Origin: an uncultured Chromatiales bacterium | GTDB taxonomy: Bacteria > Pseudomonadota > Gammaproteobacteria > Steroidobacterales > BM003 | NCBI GenBank assembly: GCA_937128475.1 | Contig: CAKZML010000189.1 | Span: 1 to 46,671, forward strand | Direction of reading: 5' to 3' | DNA length: 46,671 nucleotides | Part shown: positions 30,037-38,586 of the stretch, in pieces | How positions within the stretch are numbered: position 1 is the first letter of the stretch | Layout of the letters: every line of letters starts with the position of its first letter | The notes under the pieces: model-generated | Database searches by the model: none | Told to the model about the DNA's origin: nothing | Seen by the model: the letters and a program-made list of their open reading frames with translations, nothing else | Position numbers and translations under genes: made by a program

Positions 30037-30501
30037 ATGAATATTGATGACAAGCGAGCCGTATCCATCCACTACACCCTGACCAACGAGCAGGGTGAGA
30101 AGCTGGATAGCTCGGAAGGCCAGGACCCGCTTCGCTACCTGCATGGTGCGAGCAATATTATTCCCGGTCTTGAGAATGCCCTGGTCGGTAAGACCACTGG
30201 CGAAAAAGTTTCAGTGACCGTGCAGCCCGAAGACGCTTACGGCGAGATCAATCCAGAAATGATCCAGATTGTTCCCCGCGAGGCATTCGAAGGTATTGAC
30301 GATATTCAGGCCGGCATGCAGTTCCAGGCCTCCGGCCCTGATGGCCAGACCCAGGTCGTGACCATTAAAGCGGTTGGAGAAGAAGGCGTTACCGTTGACG
30401 GAAATCATCCCCTGGCTGGCCAGGTTCTGAATTTCGACGTCAGCATCGAAGAAGTTCGGGACGCCACCGAGGAAGAGATTGCACACGGCCACGTTCATTA
30501 A
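30037..30501 (+). CDS. slyD: FKBP-type peptidyl-prolyl isomerase, SlyD family
   Basis: A 154-residue cytosolic prolyl isomerase and chaperone. The FKBP part has VSIHYTLTNEQGEKLDSS and GLENALVGKTTGEKV. The inserted chaperone flap (about 70-125) includes IVPREAF and GMQFQA, and the closing segment is DVSIEEVRDATEEEIAHGHVH. The long His/Cys-rich nickel-binding tail of E. coli SlyD is missing; only HGHVH remains, so a strong metallochaperone role is unlikely. slyX lies about 1.9 kb downstream, echoing the slyD-slyX association of E. coli. Confidence 0.93.
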   Translation: MNIDDKRAVSIHYTLTNEQGEKLDSSEGQDPLRYLHGASNIIPGLENALVGKTTGEKVSVTVQPEDAYGEINPEMIQIVPREAFEGIDDIQAGMQFQASGPDGQTQVVTIKAVGEEGVTVDGNHPLAGQVLNFDVSIEEVRDATEEEIAHGHVH

Positions 30502-30538
30502 GTCTGGAACCCGTTTCCAGGAGTAATCCCGTGGACAC

Positions 30539-30565
30539 CGTCACGCCCCCTTGTGGGGCGTGACG
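30539..30565 (+). terminator. Perfect hairpin after slyD (possible terminator)
   Basis: CGTCACGCCCC (30539-30549) pairs perfectly with GGGGCGTGACG (30555-30565) around a 5-base loop. No run of T follows, so it could be a weak terminator, an mRNA 3'-end stabiliser, or part of the next gene's leader. Confidence 0.5.
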
Positions 30566-30584
30566 GCGCTTTGATGGTGGAAAA

Positions 30585-31322
30585 GTGGGCATTGGGGCAG
30601 GTGACAATAATTTATTTCACAGTGAAATTGCCCGCGTACAGCGAGCGGCCTACCCCTTTGTCGACGAGGTTATCCGTTCGATTCCACTAAAAGATCGGGA
30701 AAGTTTTTCGGGTCACCAGATTGCTGCCTTGTCCGATGCGTTGACCAGGTTTCGGATATCTGACGCCTTGACCCAGAACCGGATGGGCCCTCAGCAGCGC
30801 CTGGTTGTGCCTGGTGGCATACCGAAAACTGTTGCCCGTTTTTGTCACGCTTTGATGGAAAAAGTGGCGGGTATTCCAGCCAATGACCATGATTTTCCCC
30901 ACACCGAAATTGCCCGCGTACAGCGTGCGGCCTACCCCTTTGTCGACGGGATTATCCGCTCCATTCCAGTAAAAGATCGGGAAAGCTTTTCCCCTTGCCA
31001 GATAGCCGCTCTGTCCGACGCACTCACCAGAACCCGGATGGGGGCACACCACATTATTGATGCAAGGATTGTCCTCCCGCTATTTTTCACGCGGTTCTAT
31101 GGGATGTTTTTATTCGGCAAGGATAAGCGTGCCGCGGTTCGCCCCCACCCTGTCGAGCATAAGGGCAGCTTGCTGTCCGGGCTGGTGTTGGCTGCCCTGG
31201 TGACTTTGCTGATCGCCGGGTTCTTGCTGGTGGTGTTGCTGGCGTTTATTTACCTGCTCAAAACCGCACTGGGCATCGATATTTTTCCAGACGCACATTT
31301 GTGGGACTTTTTGTCCGGCTAG
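30585..31322 (+). CDS. Unrecognised tandem-repeat membrane-anchored protein, 5' frameshift suspected
   Basis: I do not recognise this 245-residue protein. It contains two near-identical repeats, residues 12-55 and 106-149, each with EIARVQRAAYPFVD, RSIP, KDRESFS and QIAALSDALTR, offset by 282 bp in the DNA. A basic/aromatic stretch (about 160-183, RIVLPLFFTRFYGMFLFGKDKR) and a strong membrane helix (about 195-228) follow. The reading frame opens with GTG 30585. The DNA before repeat 1 matches the DNA before repeat 2 and contains an ATG (30574), but with AAAA instead of AAAAA. With one extra A the start would read MVEKVGIG, like MEKVAGIP before repeat 2. So the true 5' end may be frameshifted or a homopolymer error. 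Confidence 0.7.
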   Translation: MGIGAGDNNLFHSEIARVQRAAYPFVDEVIRSIPLKDRESFSGHQIAALSDALTRFRISDALTQNRMGPQQRLVVPGGIPKTVARFCHALMEKVAGIPANDHDFPHTEIARVQRAAYPFVDGIIRSIPVKDRESFSPCQIAALSDALTRTRMGAHHIIDARIVLPLFFTRFYGMFLFGKDKRAAVRPHPVEHKGSLLSGLVLAALVTLLIAGFLLVVLLAFIYLLKTALGIDIFPDAHLWDFLSG

Positions 31323-31343
31323 GGCCGGCAATAGAGGTGAAGT

Positions 31344-31979
31344 ATGCAAGGCAAGCAGCGACGCGAGCACTGGGACCAGGTATACCGGGAAAAATCACCC
31401 ACCCGGACCAGCTGGTTCCAGCCTGAGCCCAGCTTGTCCCTGGCGTTGATCCAGCGGGCCGGTATTGGCCTTAATGCAGCGATTATTGACGTCGGTGGAG
31501 GCGAGTCTGTCCTGGTGGATTGTTTGCTGGACAGAGGCTTCAACCAATTGACCGTCCTGGATATTTCCGCCGTTGCGCTTGATCGGGTGAGGCAGCGATT
31601 GCCGGCTGATTCACCGGTGCAATGGATCGTGGCAGATATCACTGACTTTGAACCATCAACCCGGTTCAGTCTGTGGCATGACCGGGCGGTGTTCCACTTT
31701 CTCACGGATTCCGAAGATCGGGCCGCGTACAAGGCGGCGCTGGAGCAAGGGCTGGCGCCTGGCGCCCAACTGGTTATTGGCACGTTTGCCCTTGATGGGC
31801 CTGAACGCTGCAGCGGACTGGAAGTTGTGAGATACGATGCAGACTCTCTGGGCCGGGAACTCGGACCAGGGTTTGAATTGCTGGACCAGGAAGACGAGGT
31901 GCACACGACTCCCTGGGGAACCCAGCAAAAGTTTTGTTTTTTTCGCTACCGCTACCACGCGGGGGAGACTCCCAGGTGA
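31344..31979 (+). CDS. Class I SAM-dependent methyltransferase
   Basis: A 211-residue Rossmann-type methyltransferase. It opens with REHWDQVYREKSPTRTSWFQ, typical of small methyltransferases in the UbiE/TehB-like group. The SAM motif I reads IIDVGGGESVLVD with Gly-Gly-Gly-Glu, motif II ends in LDIS, and ADITDF and WHDRAVFHFL follow. The substrate cannot be read from sequence. It overlaps the SUI1 gene by four bases (GTGA), so they are co-translated. Confidence 0.88.
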   Translation: MQGKQRREHWDQVYREKSPTRTSWFQPEPSLSLALIQRAGIGLNAAIIDVGGGESVLVDCLLDRGFNQLTVLDISAVALDRVRQRLPADSPVQWIVADITDFEPSTRFSLWHDRAVFHFLTDSEDRAAYKAALEQGLAPGAQLVIGTFALDGPERCSGLEVVRYDADSLGRELGPGFELLDQEDEVHTTPWGTQQKFCFFRYRYHAGETPR

Positions 31980-32332
31980 ACAAACGTGGCAATAACCTGG
32001 TGTATTCCACTGACCAGGGCCGGCTGTGTCCGGACTGCGAGCAGCCTACGGACCGGTGCCGTTGCAAGGCGAACAAGGCGGCGCCCGGTGGAGACGGTAT
32101 CGTCAGGGTTCGCAAAGAAGTGGCGGGACGCAGGGGCAAGGCCGTGACGGCGGTTGCGGGCGTGCCACTTGAAGGCTTGGAATTACTGGGCCTGGCGAAG
32201 GACCTGAAAAAGCTGTGCGGGTCTGGCGGCACCTTGAAAGACGGTGTCATTGAGGTCCAGGGTGAGCATGTGGAAAAGATCATGGGCCACCTGCAGGGCA
32301 GGGGCTACAAAGTTAAGCGTTCCGGCGGCTGA
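31976..32332 (+). CDS. yciH: SUI1/eIF1-like translation factor YciH
   Basis: A 118-residue bacterial homologue of eIF1. The N-terminus has a CPDC and CRCK cysteine pair. The SUI1 domain has VRVRKEVAGRRGKAVTAVAG, LAKDLKKLCGSGGTLKDGVIEVQG and the closing LQGRGYKVKRSGG. YciH has been reported to influence start-site selection and stress translation in E. coli. The GTG at 31976 follows GGGGGAG. It overlaps the upstream methyltransferase gene. Confidence 0.93.
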   Translation: MNKRGNNLVYSTDQGRLCPDCEQPTDRCRCKANKAAPGGDGIVRVRKEVAGRRGKAVTAVAGVPLEGLELLGLAKDLKKLCGSGGTLKDGVIEVQGEHVEKIMGHLQGRGYKVKRSGG

Positions 32333-32368
32333 TGGCGAAGACCCCGGACAGCGCCTGGAAGGAGAACG

Positions 32369-32581
32369 ATGGCGATGAGCGAAGATCGACTGATAGATAT
32401 TGAAACCAAGCTGGCTTACCAGGAGGACTTGCTGGAGTCCCTGAATCAGCTCGTGATCAAGCAACAGGACCGCATTGATATGCTGGAAACCGTATGCCGG
32501 CGCTTGCTTGATCGCACGAAAGACATCAAGGAACCTGACGAAGTCGGTGGTGACCAGTATGAGATCCCACCTCATTATTGA
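32369..32581 (+). CDS. slyX: SlyX family protein
   Basis: Small coiled-coil protein of 70 residues with the family pattern DRLIDIETKLAYQEDLLESLN, the QQDRIDMLE heptads and the C-terminal EIPPHY. SlyX function is unknown. The ATG follows AAGGAGAACG; a second ATG two codons later is possible. Confidence 0.93.
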   Translation: MAMSEDRLIDIETKLAYQEDLLESLNQLVIKQQDRIDMLETVCRRLLDRTKDIKEPDEVGGDQYEIPPHY

Positions 32582-32614
32582 GCGCTCGCCACCAGTTTGC
32601 CCGGGCACTGCACC

Positions 32615-32941
32615 GTGAGTGAGTGGCAGGTGTACGTTCTGCGCTGCCGTGGCGGCGGGCTGTACACCGGCATTGCGACGGATGTTGAGCGACGCCTCTC
32701 CGAACACCGCAGCGGCAAGGGCGCCAAGGCCCTGCGAGGGAAGGGGCCCCTGTCATTGCTGATTACCGCCCCGGTGGGTAATCGCAGCATGGCCCAGCGG
32801 GTGGAGGCGCGCATAAAGCGCCTGCCCAAGAATCAGAAAGAGACCCTGGTGGGCAAGCCTGCCATGATGCAAGAATTGATCGACGAGATTTTTCAGGACG
32901 TTCAGGAGAGCTCGCAAGACCAGGGCACGCAGCCCGAATAA
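32615..32941 (+). CDS. GIY-YIG nuclease-superfamily protein (UPF0213/YhbQ-like)
   Basis: A 108-residue protein built of one GIY-YIG domain: WQVYVLRCRGGGLYTGIATDVERRL contains the Y-V-L / Y-T-G version of the motif, and KALRGKGPLSLL and the basic end RIKRLPKNQKE match the YhbQ group. Members may act on DNA, but no cellular role is settled. The GTG at 32615 best matches the family length; a TTG at 32597 is in frame. It lies between slyX and the DksA-like gene on the same strand. Confidence 0.86.
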   Translation: MSEWQVYVLRCRGGGLYTGIATDVERRLSEHRSGKGAKALRGKGPLSLLITAPVGNRSMAQRVEARIKRLPKNQKETLVGKPAMMQELIDEIFQDVQESSQDQGTQPE

Positions 32942-32986
32942 AGACCGGGAGTGAATAATTCCGGCGACAGGCCACCACAGGGGAGC

Positions 32987-33340
32987 ATGCATTTGTCGAA
33001 GCACGATGACATCGCGCTACGTGAGCGGCTTGAGCGCTTACGCCAGCAACTCAGGGAAGAACTCGCTGGAGGCAGTGAGGCGGGCGCCACCGTGGAACTG
33101 GACCAGGCCAGGGTGGGGCGCTTGTCCCGAATGGATGCGCTCCAGGCCCAGGCCATGTCCAGGGAGACCAGCCGCCGGACCAGTGTGCGACTGGCAATGG
33201 TGGATGTCGTACTTGCACGAGTGGATTCCGGCGAATACGGTTATTGCGACGAGTGTGGTGAGTTGATCAACCCGAAGAGGCTGGACGTGGACCCCCTGGT
33301 GACATTGTGCATTCAGTGCGCGAGCCTTAAAGAATCTTGA
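32987..33340 (+). CDS. TraR/DksA-family zinc-finger protein
   Basis: Short DksA-like protein, about 117 residues. A helical hairpin with VELDQARVGRLSRMDALQAQAM is followed by a four-cysteine zinc finger (CDECGE and CIQC). The E. coli DksA DxxDxA tip is not obvious, so the effect on RNA polymerase may differ. The start is uncertain: GTG 32951, ATG 32987 and TTG 32993 are all in frame. ATG 32987 has AGGGGAG very close, and the TTG has it at a better spacing. Confidence 0.87.
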   Translation: MHLSKHDDIALRERLERLRQQLREELAGGSEAGATVELDQARVGRLSRMDALQAQAMSRETSRRTSVRLAMVDVVLARVDSGEYGYCDECGELINPKRLDVDPLVTLCIQCASLKES

Positions 33341-33380
33341 GAAGAATTCGAATACCCGTTTTATTCCGACAGGAATTTTT

Positions 33381-34877
33381 ATGAGCGACAAAGACACGTT
33401 ATTGCCGCCCGACAGGTCGGAAGAAAATCTGGATCCGGAGGATTGGGAGGCGACCCGCGCCCTGGGCCATCGCATGTTGGATGACATGATGGACTACATG
33501 AAAACGGTAGCCGACAGGCCGGCGTGGCAGGAAATTCCGGAACAGGTTGTGGCGCGTCTGCATGAGCCTTTGCCCCTGGAGTCGGCTGACGAGTCCCTGG
33601 TTTACCAGCAGTTCAAGCGCGACGTGCTTCCTTACCCGCTGGGCAATATTCATCCCCGTTTCTGGGCCTGGGTGATCGGTACCGGAACGCCGATGGGCGT
33701 GTTGTCCGAATTACTGGCCGCCACAATGAACCCGAATATGGGAGGCGGTGTACAGGCGCCGTACCTGGTGGAAAAACAGGTGCTTGAATGGATGCGTGAG
33801 ATTTTCGAATTTCCCGAGGGTTCAAGTGGTTTGTTGGTGAGCGGTGGGTCCATGGCTAACCTGGTCGGACTTACTGTTGCCAGGCATGTCCGGGCAGGAT
33901 TTGATGTTCGCAAACAGGGATTACATGGTTCGCCAAAACCCCTGACGGTATACGGATCCACCCAAATGCATTCCTCAGTGCAGAAGGCGCTGGAGTTGAT
34001 GGGTATGGGGACCGACGGTCTCAGGCTGGTGGAAACGCGCCCGGACCACAGCATTGATGTGGAGGCGCTGGGGCGCATGCTGGAGGAAGATCGCGCCGCC
34101 GGTATGCAACCAATATGTATCGTGGGCAATGCCGGCACGGTGAACACCGGTGCGGTGGATGACCTGGATGCCCTGGCAGATATTTGCCAGGCACAAGAGT
34201 TGTGGTTTCACGTGGACGGGGCGTTCGGCGCCTGGGCCGCAATTGTTCCCGAGCGGGCCGCACAAATGCGCGGCATGAGCCGTGCGGACTCCCTGGCATT
34301 CGACCTGCACAAGTGGCTGTACATGCCCATCGAGATTGGCTGCGTGTTGGTCCGGGATAACGCGCAGCACCGGGATACCTTTTCTTTGACGCCGGCGTAT
34401 CTTGAGCAGACTGTCCGGGGCGTGGCGGCAGGCGGTAACTGGTTCAGCGACTACGGTGTGCAACTAAGCAGAAACTTCCGTGCGCTAAAGGCCTGGATGT
34501 CCCTGAAGACCTACGGCATCGAAAAATATCGCCGTCTTATCAGGCAGAACATGGAGCAGGCGGTTTACCTGGGTGATCAGGTGGAGGCGCACCCGCAATT
34601 ACAATTGATGGCTCCAGTGAGCTTGAATATCGTGGTCTTTCGCTATCGGGCGGAAGGTCTTGATGAGGTGGCGCTGGACGAGTTGAATAGGGAAATTCTC
34701 CTGCGTATCCAGGAGCGGGGAATTGCCGTGCCGTCGGGCACCAGGGTTAATGATCGTTACGTAATCAGGGTGGCCCATGTGAATCATCGAACCCGCTATT
34801 CCGACATGGACCTGCTTGTGCAGTCGGTATTGGAAATCGGTGGGGAGATTCTGGACCCCGGACAAAAGCCCGAATAA
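33381..34877 (+). CDS. Group II pyridoxal-phosphate-dependent decarboxylase
   Basis: A 498-residue fold-type I enzyme of the aromatic-L-amino-acid/glutamate decarboxylase family. NIHPRFWAWVIGTGTPMGVL and LVSGGSMANL are in the N-terminal part. GNAGTVNTGAVDDL and WFHVDGAFGAW precede the PLP-binding lysine K311 in FDLHKWLYMP. The family decarboxylates amino acids to amines; the specific substrate cannot be predicted. ATG with AGGAA upstream. The racemase gene follows 9 bp later, which suggests a shared amino-acid pathway. Confidence 0.9.
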   Translation: MSDKDTLLPPDRSEENLDPEDWEATRALGHRMLDDMMDYMKTVADRPAWQEIPEQVVARLHEPLPLESADESLVYQQFKRDVLPYPLGNIHPRFWAWVIGTGTPMGVLSELLAATMNPNMGGGVQAPYLVEKQVLEWMREIFEFPEGSSGLLVSGGSMANLVGLTVARHVRAGFDVRKQGLHGSPKPLTVYGSTQMHSSVQKALELMGMGTDGLRLVETRPDHSIDVEALGRMLEEDRAAGMQPICIVGNAGTVNTGAVDDLDALADICQAQELWFHVDGAFGAWAAIVPERAAQMRGMSRADSLAFDLHKWLYMPIEIGCVLVRDNAQHRDTFSLTPAYLEQTVRGVAAGGNWFSDYGVQLSRNFRALKAWMSLKTYGIEKYRRLIRQNMEQAVYLGDQVEAHPQLQLMAPVSLNIVVFRYRAEGLDEVALDELNREILLRIQERGIAVPSGTRVNDRYVIRVAHVNHRTRYSDMDLLVQSVLEIGGEILDPGQKPE

Positions 34878-34886
34878 AGGTTGCTG

Positions 34887-35582
34887 ATGAAACATCCAAA
34901 ACATATAGGCATCGTTGGTGTAAGCGCAGAGGGCGCCGCCCTTTGCTATCGAACCATTTGCGCCGAGGGACCGGAAATCATGGGGCGGCACATGCACCCG
35001 GATATCACCATGCACACCTTCCCCCTGGGCCGTTACATGGCACAGCTGGAAGCGGGTGGATGGGGGCCTGTGGCGGGCATGATGCTGGATTCGGCCAGGC
35101 GACTGAAGGAAGCGGGTGCCCAGTTCCTGGTGTGTCCCGATAATACGGTGCACGAAGCCCTGGATATATGCCGTGGAGATTCATCCCTGCCCTGGCTGCA
35201 CATTGCCGAGGTGGTGGTCCAGGAAGCGGTTGAGCGCGGATATCGGAAGCTGGGGATCCTGGGTACGTCCTGGTTGATGGAAGGCCTGGTATACGCCCGT
35301 CAATGTTCCGCGGTGGGGCTGCAGACGGCCATTCCGGAGCCGGAGCAACGCACACGCATTAACCAGATTATTTTTGATGAACTGGTAAACATGCGCCTGG
35401 AGGAAGACTCCCGGGCGTATTTTTCCTCGGTGATTGAATCCCTCTCCGCCGGGGGTTGTGATGCCGTCGTGCTGGGGTGTACGGAAATCCCCCTGCTGGT
35501 TGAGCAGCATGACTCTTGCTTGCCTATTCTGGATTCAACCAGGTTGCTGGCCAGGGCGGCCGTGCGTTATTCCCTCGCCTGA
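34887..35582 (+). CDS. Aspartate/glutamate-type racemase family protein
   Basis: A 231-residue member of the Asp/Glu/hydantoin racemase superfamily. The second catalytic region GCTEIPLL has the expected cysteine (about C198). The first region reads LVCPDNTVHE: the usual CNT is replaced by DNT, with the cysteine (C83) two residues earlier. This CPDNT variant seems to define a subfamily, so activity may be on another acidic amino acid or not be a two-cysteine racemisation. The ATG at 34887 follows AAAGG; a TTG two codons upstream is possible. Confidence 0.83.
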   Translation: MKHPKHIGIVGVSAEGAALCYRTICAEGPEIMGRHMHPDITMHTFPLGRYMAQLEAGGWGPVAGMMLDSARRLKEAGAQFLVCPDNTVHEALDICRGDSSLPWLHIAEVVVQEAVERGYRKLGILGTSWLMEGLVYARQCSAVGLQTAIPEPEQRTRINQIIFDELVNMRLEEDSRAYFSSVIESLSAGGCDAVVLGCTEIPLLVEQHDSCLPILDSTRLLARAAVRYSLA

Positions 35583-35641
35583 TCGAAGGAAATTTCCTGC
35601 TAATTGCTGACGGGGATGCCTTGTAGAGGCACAATGTATTC

Positions 35642-36589
35642 ATGCTCGTTTCTACCGCCCAAGTGATTGCCGGCCTCGTTCTCCTGTACTTTGGAGGTGA
35701 GGGACTGATATCCGGAGCTTCCCGCCTTGCGCTGAGAATGGGGGTTTCCTCGCTGATTGTTGGTCTGACTGTTGTCGCCTTTGGAACCAGCGCGCCCGAA
35801 CTGTTCGTTTCCCTGGGGGCGGTACTGGATGGGCTGGATGATGTGGCGGTTGGTAATGTCGTTGGATCCAATATCTGCAACATCGCCCTGATCCTGGGCC
35901 TGGCGGCTGTATCGCGGCCAATAAGAATCAATGCCCGATTGATCAAGGCGGATCTTCCGTTGCTGATAGCGGCCTCCCTGTGGCTGATCTTTATTTTGCG
36001 AGACGGTTCGGTGGCCCGTTTGGAAGGTGCGATATCCATCCTGGGTCTCCTGGCCTATGTGGCGTTCAACGCCTGGGAGGCGAATCGGGAAGACGAGCCG
36101 GTAAAAGAGGAGTTGCAGAAGGCCTCTCCCCAGCCGGGCTGGTCCCTGACCAAGGACCTGGCGTTTATCGGCCTCGGGCTTGTGGCGCTGGCAGCGGGTG
36201 CGAATTGGTTTGTCAGCGGAGCGGTGGCTATAGCAACTCTTGTCGGGCTGAGTCCGGCATTTATCGGCCTGACCATTGTCGCCATCGGAACCAGTCTTCC
36301 GGAGTTGGCTGTCACCGTGCTGGCCTCACGCCGGGGACAGGGTGACATCGCCGTGGGCAATGTGATCGGTTCCAACCTGTTTAATATCGGGGCCATAATG
36401 GGCATTACCTCAGCGGTTCACCCGGTGGAGCGCGGCGGGATCCTGTGGGCGGACATGGGCGTAATGCTGGGGTTGACCCTGGTTTTAGTGCCGATGTTGT
36501 TGCTTGGTTCTCACCTGACCCGGAACCGGGGAGCAATCCTTATCGCAAGCTATATCGCCTACATAATCTGGCGGTTGAATGTCGGCTAG
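35642..36589 (+). CDS. Calcium/sodium antiporter (YrbG/CaCA family)
   Basis: Inner-membrane K-independent Na+/Ca2+ exchanger homologue, 315 residues with about ten membrane helices. Both alpha repeats are intact: GTSAPELFVSLGAV with GNVVGSNICNI in the first half and GTSLPELAVTVLAS with GNVIGSNLFNI in the second. It is convergent with the dgcA-like gene, ending three bases before it. No functional tie to the amino-acid genes can be shown. Confidence 0.92.
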   Translation: MLVSTAQVIAGLVLLYFGGEGLISGASRLALRMGVSSLIVGLTVVAFGTSAPELFVSLGAVLDGLDDVAVGNVVGSNICNIALILGLAAVSRPIRINARLIKADLPLLIAASLWLIFILRDGSVARLEGAISILGLLAYVAFNAWEANREDEPVKEELQKASPQPGWSLTKDLAFIGLGLVALAAGANWFVSGAVAIATLVGLSPAFIGLTIVAIGTSLPELAVTVLASRRGQGDIAVGNVIGSNLFNIGAIMGITSAVHPVERGGILWADMGVMLGLTLVLVPMLLLGSHLTRNRGAILIASYIAYIIWRLNVG

Positions 36590-36592
36590 CGG

Positions 36593-37567
36593 TTAACCCC
36601 AGAGCTCCCGTTCCGGAATCTGCATCAGCGCGCCTTCGAAGCGCAGCGCTGGTTGGGCGTCACCAATTTGCCAAAGAGGCCCGTCAAGGTCTACCAGGGC
36701 TGCCTGCTGGGCAATGATCATGGCGGGGGCCATGGCCAGGGAGGAGCCCAGCATATTTCCCACCATCACCTGTTTGCCGTGGTTATTGCACCAGGCAAGA
36801 ATTTTCAGGCCATCAGTAAGGCCACCGCACTTGTCCAGCTTGATGTTGATTGCGCTATAGCAGTCGGCGACGCGCTCAAGGTCGGCGCTGCTTTGGCAGG
36901 ACTCGTCTGCACACAGGGGAACCGGATATTTGAGGCCCCGCAGGGGTTCGTCCTGACCCATGGGCAAGGGTTGTTCCAGCAGTTCGATCTTGTTGGCCGC
37001 CAGTAAATCACCCAGTTTGTCCAGTAGTTCCGGGGACCAGGAGCCATTGGCGTCTATCATGATTCGGGCATCCGGACGGGCCTTGCGAATCGCAATAATC
37101 TTGTCCCCGGTATCTTCGCTGTTGAGCTTGAGCTTCAAGTGAGGCATGTCACGGCAATCCCGGGCCTTGGAGGCCATGGCCCGGGCTTCCCCAAGGGCCA
37201 GGGTAAATACCGTGTGCACGGGCTTCATGTCCATGTTCAGCAGTTCCCAGATGCGCCGACCGGCGCGCTTGGCCTCCAGGTCCCAAAGGGCGCAGTCCAG
37301 TCCGTTTCGTGCCCCACCCGGTGGCAGTAACTCCTGGAGTTCTTTCAGGCCGGCGCCAGCTTCGATCTGCCTGCGAACGGTTTCGATGTCTGCAGTGATG
37401 GTTTGGGCGTTCTCACCCAGGTAGTCCACGCCAAGGGTTTCTGCACGGCCCAGTAGACCGTCTTTTTCCAGATGGACTGTCACCACCTTGATGGCGGTGG
37501 TTACCTCGGAAGCGGTAATGAATGGCTCCACCATTTCCCAATCTGTCGTAAAGACCTTCAAATTCAT
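36593..37567 (-). CDS. dgcA: Enolase-superfamily epimerase, DgcA / dipeptide epimerase type
   Basis: A 324-residue member of the muconate-lactonizing subgroup. Catalytic residues are in place: K145/K147 in HLKLKLN, metal ligands D172 (MIDANG), E198 (LLEQP) and D221 (CADES), and a second lysine in NIKLDKCGG (K243/K246). DLDG near residue 293 matches the substrate motif of L-Ala-D/L-Glu epimerases. Because its partner is a DUF1611 protein, the better call is N-acetyl-D-glutamate racemase (DgcA of D-glutamate catabolism), with dipeptide epimerase YcjG type as the alternative. ATG overlaps the upstream stop by four bases (ATGA). Confidence 0.82.
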   Translation of the reverse strand: MNLKVFTTDWEMVEPFITASEVTTAIKVVTVHLEKDGLLGRAETLGVDYLGENAQTITADIETVRRQIEAGAGLKELQELLPPGGARNGLDCALWDLEAKRAGRRIWELLNMDMKPVHTVFTLALGEARAMASKARDCRDMPHLKLKLNSEDTGDKIIAIRKARPDARIMIDANGSWSPELLDKLGDLLAANKIELLEQPLPMGQDEPLRGLKYPVPLCADESCQSSADLERVADCYSAINIKLDKCGGLTDGLKILAWCNNHGKQVMVGNMLGSSLAMAPAMIIAQQAALVDLDGPLWQIGDAQPALRFEGALMQIPERELWG

Positions 37568-38586
37568 GATCCGGATTCCCGCTCCAGTTCATCCAGCAGG
37601 GTCTCGACACCATCAATGATCGGGTCCACGCAGGGCAGGCCTGTGGCGGCCGTGACCTTTTCCAGGTATGCACTCCTGTTGGCGGACTCCAGGCCGGAGG
37701 TGTTCACGCTGATGCCGATGAATCGCACACCGGGATTGGTTAGTCTCGCCGCATCCAGGTAGCGCTGCATGCAGTAGCCCAGGTCGGGGATCGGATATCC
37801 GGGAAACTCGTCGATTTCTTCACGCAGGGCATCGTGGCACAAGACCATGACATCGGGTTGACTGCCGTGAATCAACCCCAGGGTTACCGCAGCGTAGGCC
37901 GGATGGAACAGCGACCCCTGGCCTTCAATCACATCCCAGTGATCAGGCTGGTTATCCGGGGACAGCATTTCTGCAGCGCCGGCCAGGAAATCGGAGACCA
38001 CGGCGTCTATGGGAATACCTTGACCGGCGATCAGCAGGCCGGTTTGGCCGGTGGCACGAAAGCTGGCGTTGGCACCTCGTTGTTCCAGGCCCCGGTGCAG
38101 TGCCAGGGCGGAATATTTTTTACCCACGCAGCAATCGGTGCCAACCATCAACATGCGTTTGCCGGTTCGACGACGCCCGTTGGCCAGGGGGATGGCTGTG
38201 GGAGGGACGCGAACGTCAACCAGTGATCGGCCATTTCGTGCTGCGGATACTCGCAGCTCGTCTACATCTTGAAGACGGGTATGCATACCGCTTACCAGGT
38301 CCAGTCCGGCATCCAGCGCCTCCAGCAGGGAGTCCAGCCAGCGAGGGTTCATGGAGCCGCCGGAGGGGGCGACGCCGATAACCAGGCTGCGTGCCCCGGC
38401 CGCTACCGCCTGTGCCGGCGTCATTTCGGGAAGCCCCAGGTCGACAGTGCAGTCCGGGTGGCGTAACTGGCCAACACACAGGTCGGGACGCCAGTCCTTC
38501 AGGCCACGGCCGGTTTTTGCATCCAGGGGATTTTTCACATCACCCAGGAATACCAGGTAAGGCGTGGATATTTTTGTCACGCTCAT
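37564..38586 (-). CDS. dgcN: DUF1611 protein, D-glutamate N-acetyltransferase DgcN type
   Basis: A 340-residue DUF1611 protein. The N-terminal Rossmann-like part has FLGDVKNPLDAKTGRGL, and a P-loop-like motif GTDCCVGKK (149-157) begins the C-terminal part. HWDVIEGQGSLFHPAYAAVTLGLI and GISVNTSGL are also family-typical. Described DgcN proteins of marine bacteria N-acetylate D-glutamate so that DgcA can racemise it. Both flanking junctions are ATGA overlaps (deacylase before, dgcA after), so the three proteins are made together. Function is inferred from family and neighbour, not from active-site proof. Confidence 0.84.
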   Translation of the reverse strand: MSVTKISTPYLVFLGDVKNPLDAKTGRGLKDWRPDLCVGQLRHPDCTVDLGLPEMTPAQAVAAGARSLVIGVAPSGGSMNPRWLDSLLEALDAGLDLVSGMHTRLQDVDELRVSAARNGRSLVDVRVPPTAIPLANGRRRTGKRMLMVGTDCCVGKKYSALALHRGLEQRGANASFRATGQTGLLIAGQGIPIDAVVSDFLAGAAEMLSPDNQPDHWDVIEGQGSLFHPAYAAVTLGLIHGSQPDVMVLCHDALREEIDEFPGYPIPDLGYCMQRYLDAARLTNPGVRFIGISVNTSGLESANRSAYLEKVTAATGLPCVDPIIDGVETLLDELERESGS

